A program made the position numbers and the translations under genes. Of a DNA stretch of 64,000 nt, positions 11,181 through 22,699 are shown in pieces; within the stretch, counting starts at the first letter, position 1, and each line of letters begins with the position of its first letter. Where the stretch lies: the NCBI GenBank assembly GCA_949361645.1, contig OX442415.1:6612899-6676898 (forward strand), in the 5' to 3' direction. The notes under the pieces are model-generated. The model saw only the letters and a program-made list of their open reading frames with translations. It was not told the origin of the DNA and did not search any database. This DNA comes from Spongilla lacustris (Eukaryota > Porifera > Demospongiae > Spongillida > Spongillidae).

Positions 11181-11558
11181 AATTTTACTTCATGTATGAC
11201 AAGGCTGGGAAACATTTAATACAATCCTAATTTTGACTTGCAACTAGCTAGTGTACAAAACGATGGTATTTTCAAATTCCATATCACACAAAGGCAGTAC
11301 ACGGGAGCGTGTTGACACCTCTTTTCAGTAGCTGTCGTTCTTGAAATGCTCATTTACACTAATACTGGATCCAGGGTCCAGGGGGCTACTTGGGGCATGT
11401 GCCCCCTCCCCTCCACCCCCTAAAGGAAAATATGTATGACATTAACTTTATTTAGCTAAATCCTGGATCCACTGCTGACTTGCACACATACACACAACAT
11501 TTACCTAAGTGCTGGTAATTTTGTGCTGTGTCATTTAGACAGCTAGACAAAAATTGTT

Positions 11559-11583
11559 CCCCCCCCCCCCCCCCCCCCCCCCC
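11559..11583. repeat. Poly-C run, 25 nt
   Basis: An uninterrupted C run followed by GGACATTAAT, again next to a GTCC-type half-unit. Confidence 0.95.
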
Positions 11584-11589
11584 GGACAT

Positions 11590-12550
11590 TAATTTCTTAA
11601 CACGATTGTCACCTTTGCCCCCTCAGAATTTCTGCCTAAGAATGTGTTTCCTTTAGGAAGTATTCTCCCAACACGATGGACATTTGATTAATATCACATT
11701 ATTAGACAGTGGTACATGGCACTCTTTATTATGCTATTAAACACACGGTTATTGCAAGGATCTAAATGGCGATCGCAACAAGAGCAGGAAATAATAATGG
11801 AGATTAAATGCCATGCCTCACTAGAAGGTAATCTGTGACACAACTAAACCAATCTGCCTGACTCACATGGCCAGACTCCACAATAACCCTCCTTGGCCAC
11901 ACAGTCCAACCATCATTGACCTGCATGGACCCCTGGGTTCAGTTTGACCTCCAAGTCAAACATAGGCCTGACACCACTGGCTACTCTCAATGTAACACAA
12001 TACTACTCCCAGCTGACCTTATGCAGACCCACACTGGTCAATACAGCACAAGAACCACGCACAACATAAGCTTTCACATATGCATTGGTTAATCCCTAAT
12101 CGCAAGGCAAGCAATCTCTCGCTAGGTCCACTATATCCACTAAACAAATCACCACCGACCTTCCTGAAGTGCGAATGCAGGCAACACCCTAAAATACACC
12201 AGAAAAGCTATCAAGGCACAATAAAGGTCAGAAGGGGGCTGACTAAGTGCCATCATGTACTAAAAAGCTTGCAGGAATGGAAAGAATGGAAAGAAGCATT
12301 GCTGGGGATTGCATGTTCCTTTCTGCAGATGTACTACTTACACAAAATTAAGAGAGGGAAACAAGGTTTGCAAGGATATAAACTTCATCCACAATTCTCA
12401 AGTTTGCTTGATACCTTCACTGCTTCCTGCATCATTGTTGACCACATTAAAGGTAATCTTACACACTGATTAAAATAAGATCCTACTCCAGTCACAAATA
12501 ATAGAAAAATGTTTCCAGTGAAAAGAGAACATCGAAATTCAGAAAAGATA
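11590..12550. other. Degenerate repeat-rich sequence
   Basis: A 129-codon open frame at 12080-12469 has no recognisable motif and lies next to the PHD fragment that follows. I cannot call it a gene. Confidence 0.3.
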
Positions 12551-12554
12551 ACAT

Positions 12555-12719
12555 ATGAGGATGCATTGTTCATGTAGAATGCCAAAGACTAAAAATGATA
12601 ATGATATGGTTGCATGTTCAAGTTGTGGAGAGCTCTTCCACAATCATGAAGTTCCAGATCTATGGAAATGGGTGTGCAACGATTGTAACTTCAGTTGTAT
12701 TGAATGTTGCATGTTTTAA
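12555..12719 (+). CDS. Short PHD-finger fragment
   Basis: This 54-codon frame encodes HCSCRMPKT, then ACSSCGELFHNHEVPD and KWVCNDC. The spacing C-x-C, C-x2-C, an H-containing LFHNH and C-x2-C matches a PHD finger, although the usual FHxxC cysteine is lacking. It ends a few residues later (CIECCMF). PHD fingers bind modified histone tails and also occur at the C-terminus of integrase-type transposon proteins; with transposon debris around it, the latter is the likelier source. The frame is too short to be a complete gene. Confidence 0.5.
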   Translation: MRMHCSCRMPKTKNDNDMVACSSCGELFHNHEVPDLWKWVCNDCNFSCIECCMF

Positions 12720-13551
12720 TAAATATCCAGGCATTTGTTATTTGGGTATTTAATATGGTAATGTAATTAATTATTAATAAACCCAAAATTGGCTATGGTG
12801 TTATATATGGTGCTAGTTGTAATTGCATCAGCAATACAGATGGAAGTAAGAAAGCAAATTTGAGCCAGAAATTCGTCCTCAAGTGTGAACACACTCTACC
12901 CACTTGCATTCCATGTATTCCTTATTTTAGTCCTTAGTTCAGTTCCATTCCATGGAATAGGCTGGGCAAAATTTTTTAAATTTTTTTCATTGGCAAACTT
13001 ATAACACTGCCACTAAAACTACATTTACCCATGCAGCCACTCTGGTAAGTGGTTCCTTTTCTGGTGCATGCCATGAAGCAAGCCCTTTCTGAAGGTGCGG
13101 TCAAGGCTAAGATAGCTAGATACTTCCTTATACAACATCAGGGGAATGGTATTCTCCACTATACTCTCCCCCTTCAGCATGATAGAACGGATTTTTATTT
13201 TTTTTTGTTGCCACCACAACAATTAATACAGTTGCAATTTTGTTTGCTTATTAACAAATAATTGCTCCACCCAAGTTAATTATACTACAGCACCCACCAC
13301 ATGAGCTTAAACTTAACAAGTCCACACCTATGCACTCTTTCTTCATAAGGCATGCTGTATGAGATTTTAGGCAAGAACTCCTGCTCCTGCTCTTGGTTTT
13401 AGCTACACCTGATTGAGTATTGATCACAATAAAGTTAAACCTCAAACAGCAAGTTATAAAATAAAATTCATTACCAAAGCATTGCTGATGTCTGAAAAAA
13501 GGAAAAACTGAGAACAGGAATATAATTCAATGTCCGACGCAGTGTTTTAAC

Positions 13552-14281
13552 TCACTATGACAACTATGCGAGGAAATGATGGGACAGTGGCATCGTCGTC
13601 CTCTGAATGTTGTACTCTGTAAAACTTTGATGACAGGCTTGCATGAATACAAGACATCCATTGAATCAAGAAATTTTTTTGCTCAAATCCAGTGTTTCCA
13701 GCAGAGTGAAGTAGCCTCTTTTTTGGTTCCACATTTTTTGAGGCATTGAACACGAGGAAGAACATGGTGCGAGAGGTATGAAATGCAGGAAGGACATCAA
13801 CATATGTTGAGATATTGGTCCAAGGCGGTGGGCTCCAAATCAGAATTCTCCAGTGACCTGACAGCTGCAATATCTGTGGAGAGAGCTTCCAAAGCATCAT
13901 CTTCAAATGATTTTAAACCTGCACTTTGTTTTGACAAATAACTTTGTCCTGAATGAAATATCTTCACAGCAACTGATTCAATGATGTTCTTTAGCATACT
14001 CTGAGATCTAATACTGATCATGACTGGCTTTGCCAAGATGGCCAGTTCTTTCAGTTCATCTTCTTCAGTGAGGTCATGCCAATGAGTATTATTAGTTGCG
14101 GCGATCCACTGATACTTCACTTTTTTGGTGTCAGCCATGACAGCACTGGTTGCCTCTGCTGGTAATGGCTTGTTCATAAGAGCCCCTAGCAGAGTGCTTT
14201 TGCCTGCTTCTCCAATGAACATCACCCAACCATAGGCAACCATCACCTCTGCAAGTTTGAGGGCTTCTTCAAAGTCATATG
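13552..14281 (-). pseudogene. Roco/MFHAS1-like GTPase fragment, frameshifted
   Basis: The minus strand encodes YDFEEALKLAEVMVAYGWVM leading into FIGEAGKSTLLGALMNKPLP and ADTKKVKYQW. This is a Walker A P-loop (slightly short, GEAGKST) and the following segment seen in Roco/MFHAS1-type GTPases. In another frame from about 13906 down come TYVDVLPAFHTSRTMFFLVF, LIQWMSCIHAS and FPRIVVIVS, which match the switch II to G4 part of the same fold. The expected DxGGQ is lost at the frame change near 13800-13900. Such proteins bind GTP and act in signalling or innate immunity; this copy looks inactive. Confidence 0.6.
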
Positions 14282-14734
14282 AGGAGGGATGTAAAGTAAA
14301 TCTAATTTCACTGTACCAAATACATTTAGGAATGCCCTAAACCTCCACGTAGCTACATTACAATAGCCCAGGTTAATTAATTATCTTCAAGTATTGATCA
14401 TTGCCACCTCATAATACATAGTGACAATACAACATTGTTTCTTACTTTTGACCAATCAAACACAAGATGAGCAATCTGAAAATATATTTTGCTTCTTATT
14501 AGGACACAAATGGTATCATGGCTTACCTCATAATAAATATCAATGAATACAGTTAAAAAACGCAGAACACAACAATTGGTATGGAGTAAAGATCATCATC
14601 ACACCAATGAAATTTAAGCATACTACACAGTAATGCAAACGATTAATCCTTATACACTTTTATAATATTGCTTTGTGATATTTGCACAATGCTTAATTTT
14701 TTAAAGGATAGTTTCACAACTTAGTCAAAGAATC

Positions 14735-14762
14735 TATCGAGAGTTACGGCAGTAACTCTCAT
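14735..14762. repeat. Short inverted motif TATCGAGAGTTACG
   Basis: GAGAGTTAC and GTAACTCTC form a small hairpin. The 14-mer TATCGAGAGTTACG recurs inverted just after an unrelated open frame at about 45369, so it may mark an element end. Confidence 0.4.
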
Positions 14763-14972
14763 ATAGGATTTGTGCCGTATCATGAATATCATTAAAAAAA
14801 CGCGTCCCGCGTATAACTCACGAACCGAGAAACGGATAGTGTAGCTCTTTATTGCTATCGATCCACAATGGAAAGACGATCATTTTCATGTTTTGTTCAA
14901 GTCGCTAGACCGTGTACTTTAAGAGAACAAAAAAGCTCGTAGTTCTCGTTCCCAGACCGTAATTTGTCCATA

Positions 14973-14996
14973 GTCGTCGTCGTCGTCGTCGTCGTC
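14973..14996. repeat. (GTC)8 microsatellite
   Basis: Eight uninterrupted GTC triplets. Confidence 0.95.
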
Positions 14997-15313
14997 TTTA
15001 TGGGTGAGTATAACTCGAGATAGGAAAGGTTTTAAAGAGCGCCAGTTACACCAAAAATCGTAGAAAAATCTGACAATACATCTTCAGGTATCAGATATAT
15101 AAATAAAGCATATAACCAATATACGTAATTTGCAGCTGTTCTCGCGCGCCAAGATATCAGTACGTAATCTCACGTAATATAGAGAGTTAGCTATATTAAA
15201 ACCGTTTCCATGACAATGCTTCAGAATTGTGGATTGTGTATGATTGGCATGGAACACTTACAGGTGTGAGTTTCGTTTGTGTTTTTAGTTTTGCTCACCA
15301 TTTTTAGCTAGCG

Positions 15314-15655
15314 ATGTTGTATTTGTCAAAATGCCTTTACCGTTTACGGCTACGAAAGAGGAAAGCTAAGCGACTAGAGGAATACCTCCTACATCGAGAC
15401 TATGAGTTAGAGTCCTCCCGAGTTCGGTACCGGTACGATGCTGATGCTGAACAAAGGCGGGCGTCTGCTGAGGCTCAGCTCGTGACATGTACAGAGCAAA
15501 TCTGGAGTCGAACCGAGCTTCTGGCAACAGGAAAAGAATTCTGTTGCGGTGCGAGCTTCTAAGAAGCGACGTTATGAACTGAACTCAGACCAGAAACGAG
15601 CTTCTAAGAGGGAAAGCTTGGCGCGTGAGTTTCGAACTAATGGAACAACTACAAA
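15314..15655 (+). pseudogene. Arg-rich repeat-protein fragment, Helitron-like
   Basis: The first frame (15314-15562) encodes an Arg/Lys-rich sequence with RYDADAEQRRASAEAQ. After a frame change come SKKRRYELNSDQKRASKRES and LAREFR. The recurring pattern (R)RY-x4-6-EQ/DQ-(K/R)RAS is familiar from the N-terminal repeats of invertebrate Helitron/Pif1-type proteins. No Rep or helicase domain is visible, so at most this is a fragment; the Helitron link is inferred. Confidence 0.4.
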
Positions 15656-15799
15656 TGTAACATAACTGTAAACATTGTGTTGCTAGGCAATAAACGTGGG
15701 AATTACAACGGCTGGATTTTATCGTACAATCGTATTCAACATTGTACTACATGTATACCTATATACTAGTAGTCACTTATTAAAAAAAAATGAGTGAAA

Positions 15800-16084
15800 C
15801 AAGATATAAAAAACATTCTCTCTGAGAAAGGTAGTGGTATATAGGATTTGAAAGAAATGGTGGTGTAAAAAGGAAGGGAACAAGGGATTCATGCAGAGGA
15901 GATACAATGATTATTCCTATATTTAGCACTGTATAGAACGTCATTACTATTATGTTGCTAAATATAGGAATAATCATTGTATCTCCTCTGCATGAATCCC
16001 TTGTTCCCTTCCTTTTTACACCACCATTTCTTTCAAATCCTATATACCACTACCTTTCTCAGAGAGAATGTTTTTTATATCTTG
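15800..16084. mobile_element. Foldback MITE, 285 bp
   Basis: Two nearly perfect arms of about 129 bp (15800-15928 and 15956-16084) surround a 27-bp loop. The arms contain GGTGGTGTAAAAAGGAAG, related to the ends of the 36846 element. No coding capacity. Confidence 0.85.
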
Positions 16085-16189
16085 TACAACTAAAGCACTC
16101 ATTAGTTTAAACTGCCAAAGTCTTTACAAAAAAGCCAATCATACATAATTCATCAACATGCAAAAAAAAGTACGCGTACAAAAATGTAA

Positions 16190-16570
16190 AAAAAAAACTC
16201 ACAGGTATAAATGTTACACCTGTCTAAACGACACGGCACAAGCTTGTTGCCCTCACCACTGACTGACCTACCAGGGACCAAGGGTGACATGTGCCATACC
16301 ATGATGCGGTCATGGGTTTGACAACATGAAAATCTGAGTGCAAGGTACAATCAATGCACAAGCAAGGTGGTGGGAGGGTCAGCAATGTACAGGTCATCAA
16401 TAGGCAGGCTATGAGACTGAATGGTTGCTTTTCTATGAACATCATTTATACATAGCAGAGGGTTGCAGACAGAGAGGCAGGCTTAACCTGCTAACCCTAG
16501 CAAAAGCTCCCCCGCCCCTTTCAACACCCCCAGAAACATCCTATGCCTTATCAATGAGCAGGACAGTAGG
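16190..16570 (-). repeat. Inverse copy of the 8510-9010 intron segment
   Basis: See the 8510-9010 entry. In the minus reading this block starts about 75 bp after the donor of the exon at 16644-16741. Confidence 0.65.
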
Positions 16571-16643
16571 TGCATAAAAATATTGTTAACTCCCTAAAAT
16601 TTTTTTTTTTAAAACCACTTAAATTCATTGCTTGTTTACTCAC

Positions 16644-16741
16644 ATGCAGTTTCTTGCTGCAAGGTCTGTATGAAGTCTTTTGTCAGCCAAGTAGCTCATC
16701 CCTCTTGCTATGTCCAAACACATGGAGGTCAGAACATGGCC
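16644..16741 (-). pseudogene. Isolated RTK catalytic-loop exon (HTDLAARN) on the opposite strand
   Basis: After a TTGTACAG acceptor the minus strand encodes GHVLTSMCLDIARGMSYLAD followed by KRLHTDLAARNC, then AT|GTGAGT. This is helix E and the catalytic loop of a receptor tyrosine kinase. The invariant HRD is HTD here: the aspartate and the AARN asparagine remain, but the arginine is changed. The split AT codon would be completed by the G that opens the exon at 9646, giving NCMVDINLMIKVGDFG, an ideal join. Yet this exon is inverted and 6.3 kb beyond the + strand gene's stop. No partner exons were found on its own strand. It may be a relic of a second RTK or part of a rearranged one. Confidence 0.75.
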
Positions 16742-16795
16742 CTGTACAATGGTAGAGTCACAAATCAAACAAAAGTGACATAATTAAACATAACA

Positions 16796-16915
16796 TTGTC
16801 CCCTAGACAATTATGCCTAGGCATCTTTGATCACAGGGGACATTTATGCATAGGCATAAATATCCTACCCTAGGCTCCAGTGTCCCCCACAAGGGAGGGG
16901 GGGGGGGGGGGGGAG
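16796..16915. repeat. GTCC array (copy 4) ending in a poly-G run
   Basis: TGTCCCCTAGACAATTATGC, CCTAGGCAT, GGGGACATTTATGC and similar units end in a 17-nt G run at 16897-16913. Confidence 0.7.
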
Positions 16916-17304
16916 GACAACCATGCAAATCATGATTCTGAACTGAAATGTCCTATGCACTTGAAAAGTTAATTGTACTGAAAATGAGGTTGAATCGATA
17001 TAATACACATGTATTTCATTGTTGCGTATGTCTGCAACATTGTGTGTGTATAGTAATACTGCTAGCTGATTATAAGTTTTTTCCCACTGTGAATCAAAGA
17101 TCAAGGCCGTAGCTATGAGGGGGGTCCCCCTCCTAAAAAAAAAAATAATTCTTTTTTTGGACCTATATACATGTAACTCATGTGCAGATTAGATGTTTTG
17201 TACTGTGTTTGATGGTGCCTGACTTTACAGTACGAACACATTGTTTAATATTTCATTCATTCTTCAAAGAAATGCACATGTATTATAGACAAGCCAATTA
17301 ACAG

Positions 17305-17412
17305 GTGGGTTCTCAAGGATTTCTGTGCAGCTGTGCACGGGATATGTGATATTGCAAAGGAAGTGAAATGGTATAATATTTATAACCTCACTGTCTCTTC
17401 ACTTGATGGATT
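17305..17412 (+). CDS. Candidate exon, possibly death-domain-like
   Basis: A 108-nt segment between AACAG and GGATT|GTAAGT stays open and encodes WVLKDFCAAVHGICDIAKEV followed by KWYNIYNLTVSSLDG. The KWYNI...V(S)SLDG pattern resembles the middle helices of death-superfamily domains in invertebrate signalling proteins, but the match is short. No neighbouring exons were identified. Confidence 0.3.
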
Positions 17413-17647
17413 GTAAGTCTTAGATGTGGTTTTTTGTTCTACCTGGCAAGTATTTATCAACATATTGTCAAAAATATTGACATCTTTGAAGCAAAAAATA
17501 ATTGTTTAGACAGTTATTCATACAGACAGTGACTTGTAGGTACAATTCAAATGTGCATGTCTGCTTTCTCAGGTTGAAAAGCTATAGCACAAGGCACGTA
17601 GTAATCAGTACCACATGCACCACTGTCAAATGTATAGGGAGGGAATA

Positions 17648-17770
17648 TAAAGTGCAGCGGCCAAAGTACCAGTGGAGGGGGCACCCCTCCCACCCAGCCA
17701 GAGGGTATGGGGGAGCACTGTAAGGCCCATTTGGGCCTGCATGGGGCAGAGTCCTAGAAGCCAACGCTTT
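17648..17770 (+). repeat. Partial copy of the right-end region of the 8.8-kb element
   Basis: ATAAAGTGCAGCGGCC, the CCACCCAGCCAG...GGTATGGGGGAGC block and the purine-rich runs match the minus-strand reading of 36540 down to 36395 in the same order. Confidence 0.6.
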
Positions 17771-17997
17771 TGTGTGGAATAATATGCACTAGTTAGGTTT
17801 TTTTTTGCAATCTTGCCTGTGCACATGTAAAAAGACAAAATAACATTGATATTGTATACAGTCAGGATTGCCGAAGGCCAGCCCGGCCTGACAGGTCAAC
17901 CTGTTCGCTTGGCCTGATAGGCCAGGCTGCCAGGCTGGACTGTCCACTTGGCATGGCAAGTCAGACCCTGCCATGACAGGCCGGAATCCACCCACAA

Positions 17998-18025
17998 GGG
18001 GGGGGGGGGGGGGGGGGGGGGGGGG
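17998..18025. repeat. Poly-G run, 28 nt
   Basis: It follows a short array of GGCCTGACAGG-type motifs (about 17870-17995) and is uninterrupted. Confidence 0.95.
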
Positions 18026-18742
18026 AGTAGATTGTCACACCAATGCATGCTTCTATGTGTGCTGGGCAGCATTGACTGATTTCAGGGTGCTCTGTCTCAT
18101 TAGAAAGGAAGCTATTTAATTTACTAACTCTGTGTGGTATTGGTAGTATATTGGAAGTGCTATTATCTATATACATAATATACATACATAAATGCATGCC
18201 AGATCACATATACAGTAGGAGGCCCAAGCATATTTAGAATTGTGTCAAGTGTTCCACATTACATATATCCTGGGGCATATTGCTGTAACTACCAACCATT
18301 TTTATGGAGATGAAGGGGGGTAGGGGGTATGTGGGGGTGGGGGTGTACTGGCCAACAATCCACAACACTGATGCGCTTCATTGATGTGGGTTATAGATTC
18401 CCGTTCCAAGTAATTAACATGTCACATTACATGATGCATTAGAGAAGTCATGCGAATAATGGAGTTCATTAGGATGGTCGGAATGACAAACTCACTTTCC
18501 AAAAAATGTACTTATAAGGTTGCAAGTGCAGCTCTTGCAAGGAGTTGCGATCAACACATGACTTTAAAGATCCAGATTATGAGTGGTGCATGGCACAGAT
18601 AATGGGGGAACCTTAATTCATTGTCAAAAACTGTTCAAGTGCATTGGACTTTTTTTTTAGCTTTTTACGAGACTCTGTGCACCTTGAAATGAGACCAAAC
18701 AAAGGAAGAAGAGTTATATACTTTTGTGGGAATCCCATTACT

Positions 18743-18767
18743 CCCCCCCCCCCCCCCCCCCCCCCCC
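18743..18767. repeat. Poly-C run, 25 nt
   Basis: Uninterrupted C run preceding ACAGAAAAAAAAA. Confidence 0.95.
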
Positions 18768-19111
18768 ACAGAAAAAAAAAATGGCCGGTGTTCAAATAAA
18801 CGTATATCGACGTAATCGTTAAAGCTTCTGCGTACCTGTTTTAACATAAGGATTTGAAAGGATGACACGCAGCTGCGTTAATGATTACGTCGATGCGCTT
18901 GTTTAATGTTATAGGAGCATTTCTTGGGGTGGGCTTGGGGGATATCTCGCGGTGCTCTACGTTAGCTACGAATTCGTCTGGATTATATAACCAAAGATCG
19001 GGGTTGGAAGCAGCACAGCTGATAAAAACGCAGCACAAATTAATGAGTTAGCTGAAGCAACATTCAATTAAAGCAATTCGTACAATCCTAAGCGATCAAA
19101 TTTAAATTAAG

Positions 19112-19149
19112 ATTAAAAGTGCAGCGGTCCGCCGCAGTTCCTACGCCAC
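19112..19149 (-). repeat. Solo copy of the left end of the 8.8-kb element
   Basis: On the minus strand GGTGGCGTAGGAACTG, then a GCGG/CCGC hairpin and TGCACTTTT match the left terminus at 27785 with a few differences. Confidence 0.6.
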
Positions 19150-19407
19150 CGCCGGGCACTATAAAGTTGTATATTTCATACAAAAGTTCCGTTCATTAAG
19201 AGAGGTAGTTAACTACCATCACCAGTTAAGCGGTGGGTGATTGTTCTTAATTTTAATTAATTGTCTCATCCAAGATGTGCTCCCCCTTTTGGAGAAAGTA
19301 AAACAGTTCATCTAATTTTATGCTTTTGCATGACTATATACTTTGTTTGGAAGTAATATAAGTCAGCTAGTTAACGTACATATATCGAACCATTTAGGCC
19401 TATGCAT

Positions 19408-19520
19408 GGAGGGCTGGGGGGACATTTATTCCTAGGCACCAATGTCCGGTGGGACAATCGTGTCTAGGAATGAGTGTCCGGGGGGATAAATTTTCCAGGG
19501 GGACATCCATGCCTCCGACA
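19408..19520. repeat. GTCC array (copy 5) ending in CCTCCGACAC
   Basis: GGGGACATTTATTCCTAGGC, GGTGGGACAATCG and related units, closed by the CTCCGACAC boundary motif. Confidence 0.65.
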
Positions 19521-19639
19521 CATCGTATAGAAACATATCAGATATCGGCTGCTCCATATCAACAAGTGCAAGGCAATCTTGTTTACACTTGAATAAGTAT
19601 CTGATTAAGTAAACGTGAATTGAATGTAATGAAACAATG

Positions 19640-21262
19640 AAACATTGGCAATTTTTCAAGGTTTAAAAAAATTGAAAAATTTCAATGTACATTTGGAATT
19701 TAAATGTACATTTGGATGGAAGATATTACTAGAAAAACAATTGCATGAGTAAATCCCTGATTTGAATATAATGATACAATGAAAAATTGAAGGAAAAAGC
19801 AACTGTATGACAGCGTATAGGAAATTCTCGAATGGCGGACCCATGCAGGGCTCACCCCATGGTCTCCTCTGCCACTCCACTGCATGCACTGCCCTAGCAA
19901 CTGCATGCACCACACCCTCACCCCCTTACCCCAGGGCTAAGGAGTCATGCTAATATTCTTTCACATGTCATCTATTGTGAATAAAAAAAACCTATGCGAA
20001 TAGGTGGATGTATGTATGTTTGTGTGTGCCATGTCCCACAGATACATTGTATGTTGCTGAAGGGTGTACTGCTCACCTGTGGTATGTTGTCCCTCTCTTT
20101 CTCTCTTCTCTCCTATCCACCTCCTCTAGCTTTTTCCTTCCCAGATAATAACATGCAGATCTCAATTTTGACATTTTAGTTGTCTTCATGCAATCCATAA
20201 TATATAGGCCATACACAATTCTAGGTGGAGCTACTTGCGTAAACAAAAGCTGCATGAGTAACTCTGACTGCAGATTGATTGTGCGAATTCCAACAGAATT
20301 GCATCAATTGTCAAGCTTAGCAGTAAAAAGGATTGATAACATAGGCCCGTAGCCAGGGGGGTGCAAACAGATGCAATTGCACCCCCCCCCCCCCCCCCCC
20401 CCCCCACTGGATGCAAGGTCGTAAACGAGCGCATATAAGAGCACTGGTATGGAATCAAGTCAGGGCTGTAGCAGCCGGTCAGGCATTTGGGCTATGGCTC
20501 GACCCTATTTGCCTGAGGTCCACCTCGAAAAAGGATATCCTGATAAAATTGTGTGCATATATCCAGGCCTGAATATTGAAACAATGAAATTTCAATATGG
20601 CGGAAATGCACATTTGCAATTTTAATTTACATTTGGATTGATTCAAAAATTGAGATATTACTAGAAAAACGCGGTCAAAATCGAGTAAATCCCTGAATTG
20701 AATATGACGATACAAAGAAAAAAAAAAACTATAGGAAATTCTCCAATGGCGGAAATATACACGGACCCACACAGGGCCCAACCCATGGTCTCCTCTGCCG
20801 CTCCACTGCATGCACTGCCCTAGCAACTGCATGCACCACACCCTCACCCCCTTACCCCAGGGCTAAGGAGTCATGCTATTATCAAGTTCTTTCACATGTC
20901 ATCTATTGTGAATTTTCTGCCTCATCCTCATGAGGCAGAATAGGTGGGTGTACATGTGTATGTATGTTTGTGTGTGCCATGCATGTCCTACAGATATGTT
21001 GCTGAAGGGTGTACTGCTCATCTGTGGGATGTTGTCCCTCTCTTTCTCTCTTCTCTCCTATCTTCTGCCTCTTCTACCTTCCCAGATAATAACAGATCTC
21101 AATTTTGACATTTTAGTTGTCTTCGGGCCATACACAGTTCTAGGCGGAACTACTTGCATAAACAAAAGGTGCATGAATATCTCTGACTGCAGATTGATTG
21201 CGGGAATTCCAACAGAAATGCATCAATTGTCAAGCGCAGCAGTAAAAAGGATTGATAACAAA
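19640..21262 (+). repeat. Direct duplication of about 0.7 kb (19640-20340 and 20575-21262)
   Basis: Both halves carry, in order, ACTGCATGCACTGCCCTAGC, GCTAAGGAGTCATGCTA, GTATGTTTGTGTGTGCCATG, TTGCTGAAGGGTGTACTGCT and CAGCAGTAAAAAGGATTGAT-like blocks (TTAGCAGT in the first half). A CCGTAGCCAGG repeat with a poly-C run separates them. Small indels distinguish the copies. Confidence 0.8.
20382..20405. repeat. Poly-C run, 24 nt
   Basis: It lies in a CCCGTAGCCAGGGGGGTGCA repeat that matches the flanks of the poly-G run at 4363. Confidence 0.95.
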
Positions 21263-21889
21263 TCATGAACTTCCTTTAAAGGGTTTATTCCTACAACAGT
21301 AGCCCCCATGCAGTGATTAAGATTTCTATACTGCATTCTTATAGTTACTGTCATAAATGCATGCAGTAGAAAACATTGCCGCTGCATGGGGTTCTTGTTG
21401 CCCTATAGAAAGGAAGTTCAATTTGTTATGATGAATTAATTGTACTTCACTCACAGCTGATAAAAAATGATGCAGATAAATTTTATGTGTCACTCAAAAA
21501 AAAAAAACAAGTGCCAATATTAATAAGGGAAGTACAATCGTGACTGCGTTGATCACTATTAAAAGTATGCCGTCATTAGAATACATAAGGATAAATATGA
21601 TGTAACGTAAATAAAATTTTTCACGAGTTAGGAATAAATCCAACAGATACGCCCCAAGGTTTACGCCCTTTGCATGCCAAAAATAATATGCATGACTTAT
21701 GCCAAAATATTATACGGTGCATTCTTCTACACAAATCGTCGTAGTCATCCATCAGAGCTATATATCCTGGGTCGGCTGCTTCTAAATTAACGTCCTGAAT
21801 TGAACTGTATAGGGCCTGTGTCAGTTGTATAGGAGTGGCTTCGCGTCCTCTAGCCAAATCATCCTCTTTTCTCCCCCAACCACAGTGGG

Positions 21890-22620
21890 TCAGAAGTGTT
21901 GTCCCCTTGTTTGTGCACCCTTACCACATGCTCTGGGCATTGGATAAAGTTTGCTATTATGATCATGTTATCCAGAGTATACTTAGGTTTCTAGCTGGGG
22001 ACTCGACCCAAGGCCATCTCTCCCAGTGGATCACAAGGTATAGTAGTGACTCTAGCAGAAGGTCATTTAGAAGTGTTGTCCCCTTGTTTGTGCACCCTTA
22101 CCACATGCTCTGGGCATTGGAAAAGTTAGAAACCTAACTGTCTGGTTAAAACATGAGTACCAAACTTTACCCAATACCCAGAGAATGTAGTAAGGGTGCA
22201 CACATTCACAAGGGGACAACACTTTTGAATGACTTTCTGCTAGGGCCACTATACTATCCCATGTGATCCATTGGCAGAGTTGAGTCAAGTCCCCAGCTTA
22301 CTGCTAGAAATTCGAGCAGTAAGCTGGGGACTCGACTCATCACATGAGATTGTAGATAGTAGTGACCCTATAACAGAAAGTCATGATCATTCTGAAGTGT
22401 TGTCCCCTTGTTTGTGCACCCTTAAAACATGCTCTGGGCACTGTGAAAGATTTGGTACGCGTGTTAACCAGAAAGTTAGGTTTCTAGCTGGGGACTCGAG
22501 TCACTCGACTCATCTCTGCCAGTGGATAGTAGTGACTCTAGCAGAAAGTCATTCAAATATGTTGTCCCCTTGTTTGCACACCCTTAGCTCATGCTCTGGG
22601 CATTGGGTAAAGTTTGGTAG
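21890..22620. repeat. Degenerate repeats of TGTTGTCCCCTTGTTTGTGC
   Basis: A block with GTTGTCCCCTTGTTTG, ACCACATGCTCTGGGCATTGG and GGGGACTCGA recurs near 21897, 22072, 22397 and 22558, with one inverted copy at about 22160-22260. Confidence 0.7.
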
Positions 22621-22699
22621 CATATCTTGCAGGGCTGGCGAAAGCCTTTAAGGATTGGACCGGTGAGGGGGCGGAAAAAGCTCCTCCATTGGGCTGGGG

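Noticed and set aside
8114..16741. Simple inversion explaining the orphan catalytic-loop exon
   Set aside because: The exons on both sides of the gap (8113 and 9646-10312) are in the original orientation, so one inversion cannot move only the intervening exon 6 kb downstream.
21621..21857. Minus-strand frame containing AADPGYIALMDDYDDLC
   Set aside because: The composition looks somewhat protein-like, but I found neither a convincing splice border pair nor a recognisable family.
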